A stretch of DNA of 25,992 nucleotides, taken from assembly GCA_036381895.1 (NCBI GenBank), contig DASVBY010000017.1:1-25992 (forward strand), given 5' to 3'. The notes under the pieces are model-generated. The model did not search any database, was not told where the DNA came from, and worked only from the letters and a program-made list of their open reading frames with translations. This stretch comes from JACQFZ01 sp036381895 (GTDB lineage: Bacteria > Pseudomonadota > Gammaproteobacteria > Acidiferrobacterales > Sulfurifustaceae). Each line of letters opens with the position of its first letter. Position 1 is the first letter of the stretch. The position numbers and the translations under genes were made by a program. This document shows positions 6,767 to 14,600 of this stretch, piece by piece.

Positions 6767-7738
6767 TCAGCTCATCCTGAGCACGATCTTGCCGAGGTTG
6801 CGGTTCGCCTCCATGTGGCGATGCGCATCGGCCGCGCGCTCGATCGGGAGCACGCAATCGATGACGGGTTTGAGCTCGCCCCGCTCGAAGCGCGCGAGCG
6901 CGAATTGGCTAAGCGCCTCGATCAGCGCCTCCTTCTGCGGTGCCGGCAGCCGCCGCAGCGTGGTCGCGGCGACCGTCATCGCCTTCTGCAGCAGGGGCGC
7001 AAGATCGAGTTCGCCCCTGGTCTTGCCGAGGAAACCGATCAGCATCAACCGCGCGAAACGCGCGGCCGCGGCAAGGTTGTCGTTCCAGTAGGGCGCACCG
7101 ACGAAATCGAGGATCACGTCGACGCCACGGCCGTCGGTCGCGGCGAGCACGCGCTCGCTGAACTTCTCCTGCTTGTAGTTGATCGCGAGCTCGGCACCGA
7201 GGTTGCGGCAGAGCTCGAGCTTCTCCTGGGATCCCGCGGTGGCGAAGACGCGCGCTCCGGCCGCACGCGCGAGCTGGATCGCGGCGCTGCCGACGCCGCT
7301 CGCGCCCGCGTGAATCAGCGCGATCTCCCCCGGCTGGAGCCTGCCGAGGACGAAGAGGTTGAGGTACGCGGTTTGAAACGCCTCGGGAATCGCCGCCGCC
7401 TGTTCGTAGCTGAAATCCTTCGGAATCGGCATCGCCTGTGCCGCCGGCACGGTCGCGAGCTCGGCGTACCCGCCGCCCGGCACCACGGCCATCACGCGGT
7501 CGCCCGTGCGCCAGCGCCCCGCGGGCTGCACCACTTCGCCGGCGATCTCGAGCCCGAGGATGTCCGGCGCGCCCGGCGGCGGCGGATACATGCCCAGGCG
7601 CTGCAGAATATCGGCGCGGTTCACCGCGGTTGCGCGCACGCGCACGAGCAGTTCGTCCGCCTTCGGCGTCGGATCGGGTGCGTCGCCGTACACCATGTTC
7701 TCGGCGGGGCCCGGTTGCTTCACCAGAATGGCTTTCAT
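6767..7738 (-). CDS. NAD(P)H quinone oxidoreductase, PIG3-like medium-chain reductase
   Basis: 323 residues, a zinc-free medium-chain reductase. The N-terminal GroES-like domain starts MKAILVKQPGPAENM and contains NRADILQRLGMYPPPPGAPD and GLEIAGEV, diagnostic of the PIG3/TP53I3 and bacterial quinone-oxidoreductase group. The Rossmann domain has HAGASGVGSAAIQLARAAGA, followed by a substrate-domain segment with GRGVDVILDFVGAPYW. It probably reduces quinones using NADPH. The gene follows the alpha/beta hydrolase (start 8639) after 19 bases on the same strand, so the two likely form one transcript. Confidence 0.92.
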   Translation of the reverse strand: MKAILVKQPGPAENMVYGDAPDPTPKADELLVRVRATAVNRADILQRLGMYPPPPGAPDILGLEIAGEVVQPAGRWRTGDRVMAVVPGGGYAELATVPAAQAMPIPKDFSYEQAAAIPEAFQTAYLNLFVLGRLQPGEIALIHAGASGVGSAAIQLARAAGARVFATAGSQEKLELCRNLGAELAINYKQEKFSERVLAATDGRGVDVILDFVGAPYWNDNLAAAARFARLMLIGFLGKTRGELDLAPLLQKAMTVAATTLRRLPAPQKEALIEALSQFALARFERGELKPVIDCVLPIERAADAHRHMEANRNLGKIVLRMS

Positions 7739-7757
7739 CGTCGGCTCCTGTGTCGCG

Positions 7758-8639
7758 TTACTGCGCCTCGAAGAATTCGAGCAGTATATCGGCCAATGCC
7801 GCCGGCTGATCGAGCTGCATCATGTGCCCGGCCCCGGCGAGGGTGCGCAGCCGGGAATTCGGGTAGAGCCGCTGGCGCTCGGGATCGTGCGCCATCGCCA
7901 GGTCCGACTCGCCGCCGTTCACGAGCAGCACCGGGCAGCGGATGCGCGCGATGAAGGCGCGGAACTGCGCCAGGTTGAAGGGCAGCGGCGAGCGCGTGCG
8001 ATGCAGCGGATCGTGCTTCCAGATGCGGCTGCCGGGCGGACCGTCCGGGGCGGGGCGGGTCGACTTTTCCGCGAGGCGCTCCGCCCAGGCGGGATCGAGG
8101 CGCGGATAGAGCTTGCGCAGCCGTTCCACCGCCGCGGCGAGCGACGGCAGCGGCTTCAGCGTCTTGGCGCGCGCGTCGTCCACCGTCCGGATGTGCTCGA
8201 GCATGCGCTGCGGCGCTTCCTCGGGCTTCGTGTCCGGCGGGCCGATGCCTTCGAGCAGTGCGAGCTTCTGCACGCGCTCGGGAAAGGCCCCGGTGTAATA
8301 AGTCGCCACCGTCCCGCCCATCGAGTGTCCGACGAGGTACACGCGGCTGCGCGTCAGTGGCGGCAGCAGCCGCGCGAGGTCCGCGGTGTAGTCCGGGAAG
8401 TAGTAATAGCCGCCGCGGCCGATCCATTCGCTGTCGCCGTGGCCGCGGAAATCCGGCGCGATCACGTGGTAGCGCACCGCGAGCTTGTGCGCCACGCGCT
8501 CGAAGCTCCAGGCGAGGTCGAGAAAGCCGTGCAGCAGCACTACGGTGGTGTCCGACGCGACGTTGTCCCATTCGAGGACGTTGTGGCGCAACCCGTTCGC
8601 CTCGAGCGTGCGTGCGCGGGGTTCGGAATTCGATGTCAT
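7758..8639 (-). CDS. Alpha/beta hydrolase
   Basis: 293 residues. Features: TTVVLLHGFLDLAWSFERV (oxyanion-hole loop), APDFRGHGDSEW, nucleophile elbow GHSMGG with Ser106, an acid strand in LLVNGGESDLAMAHD, and the terminal His in LAGAGHMMQLDQP. The lid spans roughly residues 140-215. The fold is close to epoxide hydrolase and esterase-like enzymes, but no signature fixes the substrate. An AGGA ribosome-binding site lies about seven bases upstream of the ATG. It is transcribed into the quinone oxidoreductase. Upstream, a hairpin terminator at 8816-8838 separates it from boxB, so it likely has its own promoter in 8640-8815, which I cannot define. Confidence 0.9.
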   Translation of the reverse strand: MTSNSEPRARTLEANGLRHNVLEWDNVASDTTVVLLHGFLDLAWSFERVAHKLAVRYHVIAPDFRGHGDSEWIGRGGYYYFPDYTADLARLLPPLTRSRVYLVGHSMGGTVATYYTGAFPERVQKLALLEGIGPPDTKPEEAPQRMLEHIRTVDDARAKTLKPLPSLAAAVERLRKLYPRLDPAWAERLAEKSTRPAPDGPPGSRIWKHDPLHRTRSPLPFNLAQFRAFIARIRCPVLLVNGGESDLAMAHDPERQRLYPNSRLRTLAGAGHMMQLDQPAALADILLEFFEAQ

Positions 8640-8815
8640 GCGGATCCTGGCGGCGGTAGACGACTCTTCGGCAGGAGGCGGTCCGGGGCAAATGCTGCTT
8701 CGAGGCGTTCGTGCTCGTCGGGAACCGGGCGCCGCTGCCGGTGCATACCTATCATCCCGGCACCGCTCGGTGCAATGCCGCGGTCGCCCTCGCGGCAGAG
8801 ATCGCGCATAACGAT

Positions 8816-8845
8816 AAGGGGCCGCTGTGCGGCCCCTTTCGCTTT
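8816..8845. terminator. Hairpin terminator downstream of boxB
   Basis: Ten-base arms AAGGGGCCGC (8816-8825) and GCGGCCCCTT (8829-8838) enclose a three-base loop. On the plus strand the stem is followed by TTTCGCTTTT, a fair U-tract. On the minus strand it begins 19 bases after the boxB stop and is followed by TTATCGTT, a weaker tract. It most plausibly ends boxB transcription. Confidence 0.7.
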
Positions 8846-8856
8846 TATCCCCGGCG

Positions 8857-10335
8857 TCAGTCCCGGTAGAGCTTGACGTACTCGAAATCGCCGGGCTGCT
8901 TGTTGATGCCGACCCGCGGCGGCGCGATCCAGCTCGCGTACTTGCCGGGCTCGAAGCAGGGCTGCATCAGCGAAGCGATGAACGCGAGATCGGCTTCGGT
9001 GCAGAACCAGGCGTCCTTCTGCACGTTCCAGTCGGCTTCGCTCACGACCTTGCCGTCCGGGGTGATGTAGTGCCCCGCGAACTCGCCGATCTTGCGGTTG
9101 AAGCCCTTGTGCGGCTGCTTGAACTCGAAGTCGATGCCGGCGTCGCGGATGATCTTGTTCCAGCGGTCGATGCCGCCCTGACAGTCCTTGATGTAGTCGT
9201 CGAGCAGCCGGCTGTTGATCGCCTTTAGCGCGGGCACTTCCTCGGTCACGATCTCGCCGTTCTTTACCCGCTGCACCGGATAGGTGGCGTCCGTCAGCAC
9301 GTGATCGTCGTCGATCTTGGTTTCCTCGAAGCGCCCTTTGAGCCCCGCGCTGAACGCTTCCGCGGCGTTGCTCGAGATCTCGGAACCGAAGAGGTCGCGC
9401 GTCACGGAGATGTGGAAGTTCGCCTTCTTCTGCAGCGTCGGCAGGTCGATGACGCCGAGCCGCCGGACGGCGTCGATGTTGTACGGGTCCTTGATGCCCG
9501 CGCGGTTCATGGCCTTGACGGTCGCTTCCACCGTGCGGCCGATGCCGGTTTCGCCGACGAACAGGTGATGCGCTTCCTCCGTCAGCATGAAGCGGCAGCT
9601 GCGCGACAGCGGATCGAAGCCCGACTGCGCGAGCGCGGCGAGCTGCATCTTGCCGTCGCGGTCGGTGAAGTAGGTGAACATGAAGAACGACAGCCAGTCC
9701 GGCGTGCGCTCGTTGAACGCGCCGAGGATGCGCGGGTTGTTCTGGTCGGCCGAGCGCCGCTCGAGCAGCGCCTGCGCCTCCTCGCGGCCGTCGCGGCCGA
9801 AGTACTTCATGAGCAGATAGACCATCGCCCAGAGGTGGCGCCCCTCTTCGACGTTCACCTGGAACAGGTTGCGCATGTCGTAGAGCGAGGGCGCGGTCTT
9901 GCCGAGGTAGCGCTGCTGCTCGACCGACGCCGGCTCGGTGTCCCCCTGGATGACGATCAGCCGGCGCAGGAGCGAGCGGTATTCGCCCGGGACCTCCTGC
10001 CACGCGGGCTCGCCCTTGTGCCGGCCGAAGGGAATGACGCGGCCTTCTTCCTTCGGCGCGAGCAGGATGCCCCAGCGGTACTGCGGCATCTTGACATAAT
10101 CGAATACGGCCCAGCCCTGCGGGTCGACGCCGACCGCCGTGCGCAGGTAGACGTCGGCCGTCTGGAAGCCGTCCGGCCCCATGTCGCGCCACCAGTCGAG
10201 GTAGTTCGGCTGCCACTCCTCCAGCGCCCGCTGCAGCTGCCGGTCGCCGGACAGGTTGACGTTGTTGGGAATCTTGTCGTCGTAATTGACCTCCACGAAG
10301 GCGCTGCTCTTGATAGCTTCGCTCGTAGTGCTCAT
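8857..10335 (-). CDS. boxB: Benzoyl-CoA 2,3-epoxidase subunit B (diiron monooxygenase component)
   Basis: 492 residues from the ATG at 10335, which has a GGGGAA ribosome-binding site. The frame stays open upstream, but that part is non-coding. The protein matches BoxB along its length: NYDDKIPNNVNLS, WWRDMGPDGFQTADVYLRTA, FQVNVEEGRHLWAMVYLL and CRFMLTEEAHHLFVGETG. Glu134, Glu164, His167, Asp225, Glu254 and His257 fall on the recalled set of diiron ligands of the Azoarcus enzyme with a constant offset of 14. BoxB, with reductase BoxA, epoxidises benzoyl-CoA using O2; BoxC then opens the ring. BoxA, BoxC and benzoate-CoA ligase are not in this window, so this copy stands apart from its usual cluster. 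Length is slightly above the usual ~475 because of an N-terminal extension. Confidence 0.95.
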   Translation of the reverse strand: MSTTSEAIKSSAFVEVNYDDKIPNNVNLSGDRQLQRALEEWQPNYLDWWRDMGPDGFQTADVYLRTAVGVDPQGWAVFDYVKMPQYRWGILLAPKEEGRVIPFGRHKGEPAWQEVPGEYRSLLRRLIVIQGDTEPASVEQQRYLGKTAPSLYDMRNLFQVNVEEGRHLWAMVYLLMKYFGRDGREEAQALLERRSADQNNPRILGAFNERTPDWLSFFMFTYFTDRDGKMQLAALAQSGFDPLSRSCRFMLTEEAHHLFVGETGIGRTVEATVKAMNRAGIKDPYNIDAVRRLGVIDLPTLQKKANFHISVTRDLFGSEISSNAAEAFSAGLKGRFEETKIDDDHVLTDATYPVQRVKNGEIVTEEVPALKAINSRLLDDYIKDCQGGIDRWNKIIRDAGIDFEFKQPHKGFNRKIGEFAGHYITPDGKVVSEADWNVQKDAWFCTEADLAFIASLMQPCFEPGKYASWIAPPRVGINKQPGDFEYVKLYRD

Positions 10336-10396
10336 GTGCGTTCCCCGTCGATTGTGTGGACGAATCGGCCGCCGCAGCCGGCCGGCCGAGCGCCTG

Positions 10397-10414
10397 TATG
10401 CAGTATGTTGCATA
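10397..10414. promoter_or_regulatory. BoxR-like operator upstream of boxB
   Basis: TATGCA (10397-10402), six bases, then TGCATA (10409-10414) form a perfect inverted repeat. It contains TGCA-N6-TGCA, the operator form described for BoxR, the benzoyl-CoA-responsive repressor of box genes in Azoarcus. It lies 61 bases upstream of the boxB start and overlaps a candidate -10 (CATACT, minus strand, plus 10402-10407), a position suited to repression. A further TGCA is at 10439-10442. Confidence 0.62.
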
Positions 10415-10459
10415 TCCACGGCACGACATGAACGATAGTGCATGATGTCGCCCGGACCT

Positions 10460-10473
10460 TTGATCTAGGTCAA
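10460..10473. promoter_or_regulatory. FNR/Anr-like site upstream of boxB
   Basis: TTGAT-CTAG-GTCAA differs from the FNR consensus TTGAT-N4-ATCAA by one base. It is centred about 71 bases upstream of the start point predicted from the candidate -10 at 10402-10407, a spacing typical of class I activation. The start point is itself a guess. A single short match could be chance, and I have not checked other sites. Confidence 0.35.
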
Positions 10474-10506
10474 AAATCGGCGGGGCAACTGCGCCGGCCG
10501 CAGGGG

Positions 10507-11694
10507 TTACCGGCGGACGGGATTGACGGCTTCCGCCGGGCGGAGGCGCTCGGTTTGTACCTGCGCGGCGGCCGACACTGCCCAGGTGAGGAGCAAGAGC
10601 CCGGCGCCGATCCAGGAGAGTGCGCCGAGATCGAAGTGCACGAGCACGAGGCCGCCGAGGCCGGCACCGGCCGCCTGGCCCAGGTAGAAGCTCGAGGAGT
10701 TGAGCGCCACCGACGCGGAGGCGAGCGGGGGCGCCATGGCGATAAGCCGCACCTGCTGGGCGCCCTGAATCGCGAAGGCGCCGAGGCCCCAGAGGGTGAG
10801 GGCGAGGAGCGTTACCGGCAGCGAGTCGCGCGTGAGCGGCCACAGGAGAAATGCGGCGAGGATCGTGGCGATGGTGGCCGCGACCACCCGGGCCGCGCCC
10901 AGCCGGTCGATCAGCGCACCGGCGATCAGGTTGCCGATGACCCCGGCGACGCCGACCCAGGCGAAGAGCGCGCCAATGAGGGCGGACGACGCACCGAGGT
11001 AGCTCTTGAACACCGCGGCGAGGTAGGTGAGCAGCACGAACTGCGCCGCCGCTTGCAGCACCGTTGCCGCCAGCACCAGCAGCAGCGCCCGGTTCCCGAA
11101 TACCGCCCGCCAGGCGGCGGCGTCGATGCGCGGCACGTACAGGCCCTTCGGCACCTGTACGTAGAGGAGCGCCGCGCAGAGCGCCGCAACGAGGCCGACG
11201 ACGATGAACGCGGCGCGCCAGCCGAGCGCGGCGCCGAGGTAGATGCTGAGCGGGTTGCCGACCACGCTCGAGAGGCTGAAACCCAGGAACACCAGCGCCA
11301 CCGCACGTCCGCGCTGTGCGGCCTCGACGAGCAGGCCCGCGGTGGCGGCGGCCTGCGGCGTGTAGATCGCCGCCCCCGATCCCGTGAGCAGCCGCAATAG
11401 CAGCAGAACCGCGTAGCTCGGCGCGAACGCGGCGCCCACGTGGCCGAGGGCGAAGAGCACGAGCGCGCCGACGAGCAGCGCCCGGCGCGATATCCGGCTC
11501 GTGACGCCCGCGAGAATCGGCGCACCGACGCAGGTGGCGATGGCATAGGCGGTGAGCAGCTGTCCGACCGCCGCGAGCGACACGCCGAGATCGGCCGCGA
11601 TCAGGTTGAGCAGCCCCGCCGTGATCATCGTGCCGGTGCCGATCACGAAGTTGCCGAAGGCCAGCGTGTACAGCGGAGCGCGCAGTGGGCTCAT
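10507..11694 (-). CDS. Major facilitator superfamily transporter (drug/metabolite type)
   Basis: 395 residues with twelve predicted membrane helices. Helix 1 begins LYTLAFGNFVIGTGTMITAG, helix 4/5 carries LLRLLTGSGAAIYTPQAAA (motif C-like region), and the second half begins around residue 200 with NRALLLVLAATVLQAAAQFV. The cytoplasmic loop after helix 2 contains SRISRRALLVGA, matching the MFS motif A position. The pattern resembles the DHA1 (AraJ/YdhP-like) exporter group. Substrate unknown. No ribosome-binding site is evident before the ATG. It lies 158 bases downstream of the thiolase gene on the same strand, so it may be part of the TetR-controlled operon or separately expressed. Confidence 0.88.
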   Translation of the reverse strand: MSPLRAPLYTLAFGNFVIGTGTMITAGLLNLIAADLGVSLAAVGQLLTAYAIATCVGAPILAGVTSRISRRALLVGALVLFALGHVGAAFAPSYAVLLLLRLLTGSGAAIYTPQAAATAGLLVEAAQRGRAVALVFLGFSLSSVVGNPLSIYLGAALGWRAAFIVVGLVAALCAALLYVQVPKGLYVPRIDAAAWRAVFGNRALLLVLAATVLQAAAQFVLLTYLAAVFKSYLGASSALIGALFAWVGVAGVIGNLIAGALIDRLGAARVVAATIATILAAFLLWPLTRDSLPVTLLALTLWGLGAFAIQGAQQVRLIAMAPPLASASVALNSSSFYLGQAAGAGLGGLVLVHFDLGALSWIGAGLLLLTWAVSAAAQVQTERLRPAEAVNPVRR

Positions 11695-11852
11695 TGATGC
11701 AAGTCGTGATATCGGGCGGAGCGCGGAAGTTTACCGTGCGGCTGCTTTCCGAGCCCCTCTCGTGCTAGGACGCGCTGCGTCCGCGGTCGCCGCATCCGGA
11801 CGGGGCAGCGCGTTCATCTCGTTCCCCTCGCGAATTGAAGCGCGGCTTCGGT

Positions 11853-13028
11853 TCAGGCGACCTCGAACAGGCTCGCCGCGCCCATGCCGCCGCTCACGCA
11901 CATCGTGCACACGACGTACTTCACGCCGCGCCGCCGCCCCTCGAGCAGCGCATGACCCACCATGCGCGTGCCGGTCATGCCGAACGGATGGCCGATCGAG
12001 ATGGCGCCGCCGTTGACGTTGAGCAGCTCCATCGGGATGCCGAGCCGGTCGCGGCAGTACACGGTCTGCACCGCGTACGCCTCGTTGAGCTCCCAGAGGC
12101 CGATGTCGCTCATGCGCAGCCCGGTGCGCTCGAGCAGTTTCGGCACCGCGTACACCGGACCGATGCCCATCTCATCCGGCTCGAGGCCGACGACCACCGT
12201 CCCGCGGTAGATACCGAGCGCCTGCAGACCCTTGCGCTCGGCGACCCGGCTGTCCATCACGACGACCGCGGCAGCGCCGTCCGACAGCTGGCTCGCGTTG
12301 CCGGCGGTGATCGTCTCGCCGGCCACGGGCTTGAGCGCGAGCAGGCCGGCGAGGGTCGTGTTCGGCCGATTGCCTTCGTCGCGATCGAGCGTCACCTCCT
12401 TGAGATACTTCGCGCCGGTTTCCTTGTCGGTCACCTCCATCACGGTGGTGAGCGGCACGATCTCGTCCTTGAACCTGCCGGCGGCCTGCGCCGCGGCCGT
12501 GCGCTGCTGGCTCGCGAGCGCGTACTCGTCCTGCGCTTCGCGGCTGATCCGGTAGCGCTGCGCGACCACCGCCGCGGTTTCGTTCATCGGCATCCACAGC
12601 TCCGGCTTGTGCTGCATCAGCCACTCTTCCGTGATCCGGTGCTTGTTGAGGTGCTCGCGTACCAGGCTGATCGACTCGACCCCGCCGGCCACCACGATCG
12701 GCACCTTGTCGACCAGCACGCGGCTCGCCGCCATCGCGATCGCCTGCATGCCGGAGGCGCAGAAGCGATGCACCGTGACGCCGGCGGTCGTCACCGGGAG
12801 TCCCGCGCGTATCGCGGCGAGCCGCGCGATGTTGTGCCCGGTCGCGCCTTCGGGCATGCCGCAGCCGAGGATCACGTCCTCGACCTCGCCCGGCTCGATG
12901 CCGGCGCGCGCGACCGCGTGCTGGATCGCGTGCCCGGCGAGCACGGCGCCGTGGGTGTTGTTGAAGGAGCCGCGAAAAGCTTTACCGATGCCCGTGCGGG
13001 CGTACGACACGATGACGGCGGTACTCAT
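11853..13028 (-). CDS. Acetyl-CoA acyltransferase (thiolase)
   Basis: 391 residues, full length for a type I thiolase. The nucleophilic Cys90 lies in VTVHRFCASGMQ, the His347 in NGGAISIGHPFGMTGTR, and the second catalytic Cys377 in CTMCVSGGMGA. The N-terminal MSTAVIVSYARTGIGKAFRGSF is typical of FadA/acetyl-CoA C-acyltransferase proteins in proteobacteria. It catalyses thiolytic cleavage of 3-ketoacyl-CoA to acetyl-CoA, or the reverse condensation. A GGAG ribosome-binding site lies eight bases before the ATG. The thioesterase gene ends 35 bases upstream on the same strand. Context with a thioesterase, hydrolase and TetR regulator suggests degradation of an acyl or alicyclic compound; the specific substrate is not evident. 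Confidence 0.93.
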   Translation of the reverse strand: MSTAVIVSYARTGIGKAFRGSFNNTHGAVLAGHAIQHAVARAGIEPGEVEDVILGCGMPEGATGHNIARLAAIRAGLPVTTAGVTVHRFCASGMQAIAMAASRVLVDKVPIVVAGGVESISLVREHLNKHRITEEWLMQHKPELWMPMNETAAVVAQRYRISREAQDEYALASQQRTAAAQAAGRFKDEIVPLTTVMEVTDKETGAKYLKEVTLDRDEGNRPNTTLAGLLALKPVAGETITAGNASQLSDGAAAVVVMDSRVAERKGLQALGIYRGTVVVGLEPDEMGIGPVYAVPKLLERTGLRMSDIGLWELNEAYAVQTVYCRDRLGIPMELLNVNGGAISIGHPFGMTGTRMVGHALLEGRRRGVKYVVCTMCVSGGMGAASLFEVA

Positions 13029-13063
13029 CTCGAAATCTCCGGTTGTGAGGGAATCCTGCAGCC

Positions 13064-13570
13064 TCAGCGTCCGGCAGCGCCGAACTCGAGAACGAGGCAG
13101 GTCGTGGTCGCGTGCGCATAGAGGCGGCCGGCGGCGTCCGTGAGGCGTCCCTCGGCGGTGCCGATGCGGCTGCCGACGTGGATGACTCTGCCCTCGGCGC
13201 GCAGCCGTCCGCTCTCGGGCATCACGGGGCGCACGAAGTTCACCTTGAGCTCGACCGTCGTGTAGCCCTTGCCCGCGGGCAGCATGGAGTGGACGGCGCA
13301 GCCGACGCAGGAGTCGAGCAGCGTCGCCACCCAGCCGCCGTGGATGCTCCCGATCGGATTGAAGAACGCGGCGCGCGGATTGCCTTCGAACGCGACGCGC
13401 CCGGGCTCGACCTCGACCAGGGCGAAGTCGAGCACTTCGCTGATCGGTGGACGCGGCAACTCCCCGCGCATCATGCGCCGCAGCAGCTCGAGTCCCGGCT
13501 GCTGCGTGAGCGCATCGCGCGGCAGCGGAGCAGGCGCCGGCGCCGTGGGGGCTGCGGTGAGATCGTTCAT
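13064..13570 (-). CDS. PaaI-family (hotdog) acyl-CoA thioesterase
   Basis: 168 residues from the ATG at 13570, chosen because GAGGAG lies six bases upstream. The longer open frame reaching 14533 overlaps the hydrolase on the same strand and is a shadow. A flexible Ala/Pro-rich N-terminus (about 20 residues) precedes a hotdog domain. The PaaI signature is visible as AFFNPIGSIHGGWVATLLDSCVGCAVHS (residues 68-95), including the HGG turn and the LLDS catalytic helix. KVNFVRPV and a terminal HATTTCLVLE strand follow. Members hydrolyse aryl- or acyl-CoA thioesters, often as a proofreading step that frees CoA. It sits between the hydrolase and thiolase genes, 20 bases after the former, and probably shares their transcript. 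Confidence 0.92.
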   Translation of the reverse strand: MNDLTAAPTAPAPAPLPRDALTQQPGLELLRRMMRGELPRPPISEVLDFALVEVEPGRVAFEGNPRAAFFNPIGSIHGGWVATLLDSCVGCAVHSMLPAGKGYTTVELKVNFVRPVMPESGRLRAEGRVIHVGSRIGTAEGRLTDAAGRLYAHATTTCLVLEFGAAGR

Positions 13571-13590
13571 GGGTTCTCCTCGTTCTCGGA

Positions 13591-14490
13591 TCAGCGGTGC
13601 GTATGCGTCGTGGCGGGTACGGACGTATCCGCCGCCGCCAGCGCCTGCGGCTCGAGCGGCCGCGGCAGCCAGGCCGCTTCCGTCAGAAAGCGCACCGCGG
13701 CGTCGATGACGCGCCAGTCGCGCAGCACCTTGCGATGGCCGCCTGCCTTGAGCGCGATCTGCATCCGCGCCTTCGGCCAGTGCGCCGCAATCTCCTGCGT
13801 GTCCTCGATCGGCATGTCGCGGTCGTCGTCGGTTGCGAGGAGCAGCGTGGGCGGCAGGTAAGCCGGCACGTTGCGGCAGAGATCGAGCTCCGCGAGCGGC
13901 GCGCCGAAGACCTCGGTCTCGAGGCGCCGGCGGAACAGTGCGCGCGTGCGCGCTCCGAGCGCGAGCAGGTCCTCGAAGCGCCGCGCCACGCCGTCGACCG
14001 ATCTTGCGGCCGAGATCAGAACGGCGCGCCCGACCCGCAGCGGCCGCTGCGCCGCGAAGCCGACTGCCGAGGCGCCCATCGAGTGCGCGACGACGCCGTG
14101 CAGCGGTCCGAACTCGGCCGCCACCATGCGCAGGAACTGCGCGTAGCCGAGGACGGTGAGCGCCTTGCCGCGATGCCCGCCGTGCGCCGGCGCATCGAAG
14201 CCGATCACGCGAAAGCCGGCGGCGACGAGCGGTTCGACGAAGCGGCCGAGCTGCGTCACGCGGCCCTCCCAGCCGTGAACCAGGAGCACCGGCCGGCCAT
14301 GGCCCCAGCTGAAGCCGGTGTGCCCGTTCGCGAGCCAGATGCGCTCGGCGCTCTGCGCGATCGCCTGCTCCCACGCCGGGACCGGCCAGCGCCGCGGCGT
14401 GGTGAAGAAGCGCAGCGCGAGCTGCGCGCCAAGGCGCGGGGATACGGCGTCGAGCACCCGAAAGGGGGCCTGCACGTACTGAATCGCCAT
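13591..14490 (-). CDS. Alpha/beta hydrolase, first gene of the TetR-linked operon
   Basis: 299 residues from the ATG at 14490. A start eight codons upstream (14514) is disfavoured by the AGGAGA ribosome-binding site at 14498-14503, eight bases before 14490. The core elements are RPVLLVHGWEGR (oxyanion loop), GFDAPAHGGHRG, the nucleophile AHSMGAS with Ser137, an acidic stretch in LATDDDRDMPIED, and the catalytic His in AGGHRKVLRDWRV. The nucleophile elbow lacks the usual leading Gly (A-H-S-M-G-A). The C-terminus is a low-complexity Ala/Pro/Thr/His tail. A palindromic operator at 14556-14571 lies 65 bases upstream. The gene leads the run hydrolase, thioesterase, thiolase (and perhaps MFS). Substrate unknown. 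Confidence 0.9.
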   Translation of the reverse strand: MAIQYVQAPFRVLDAVSPRLGAQLALRFFTTPRRWPVPAWEQAIAQSAERIWLANGHTGFSWGHGRPVLLVHGWEGRVTQLGRFVEPLVAAGFRVIGFDAPAHGGHRGKALTVLGYAQFLRMVAAEFGPLHGVVAHSMGASAVGFAAQRPLRVGRAVLISAARSVDGVARRFEDLLALGARTRALFRRRLETEVFGAPLAELDLCRNVPAYLPPTLLLATDDDRDMPIEDTQEIAAHWPKARMQIALKAGGHRKVLRDWRVIDAAVRFLTEAAWLPRPLEPQALAAADTSVPATTHTHR

Positions 14491-14497
14491 CTCGATG

Positions 14498-14503
14498 TCT
14501 CCT
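14498..14503 (-). promoter_or_regulatory. Ribosome-binding site that sets the hydrolase start
   Basis: AGGAGA on the minus strand, eight bases from the ATG at 14490. It lies inside the longer frame opening at 14514 and so argues against that start. Confidence 0.6.
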
Positions 14504-14555
14504 GTGTGGGGCACGCCGCCGGCGGCGCCGCACGAGCCTGCCCGATCGATGTCAT

Positions 14556-14571
14556 CCTATCTATCGATAGA
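14556..14571. promoter_or_regulatory. TetR-family operator O1, upstream of the hydrolase operon
   Basis: CCTATC-TATC-GATAGA; within it TATCTATCGATAGATA (14558-14573) is a perfect 16-bp palindrome. It lies between the 3' end of tetR and the hydrolase start. It overlaps any plausible promoter for the operon (candidate -35 TTTCCA and -10 TAGGAT on the minus strand at 14576-14581 and 14554-14559). It matches O2 at 15227-15242 in 14 of 16 positions or nearly so. AT-rich sequence here is unusual for the window. Confidence 0.6.
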
Positions 14572-14600
14572 TATATGGAAACCGCAAAAAAATCTCGCCG

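Noticed and set aside
8642..8700. Plus-strand ATG at 8638 giving MRILAAVDDSSA, similar to the start of a universal stress protein
   Set aside because: The resemblance stops after about ten residues and the rest is a short Arg-rich translation; it is probably accidental.
8636..10843. 735-residue open frame on the minus strand overlapping boxB
   Set aside because: It is a different frame of the same strand as boxB. BoxB's conserved residues are in the other frame, and this translation is Arg/Pro-rich without recognisable motifs.
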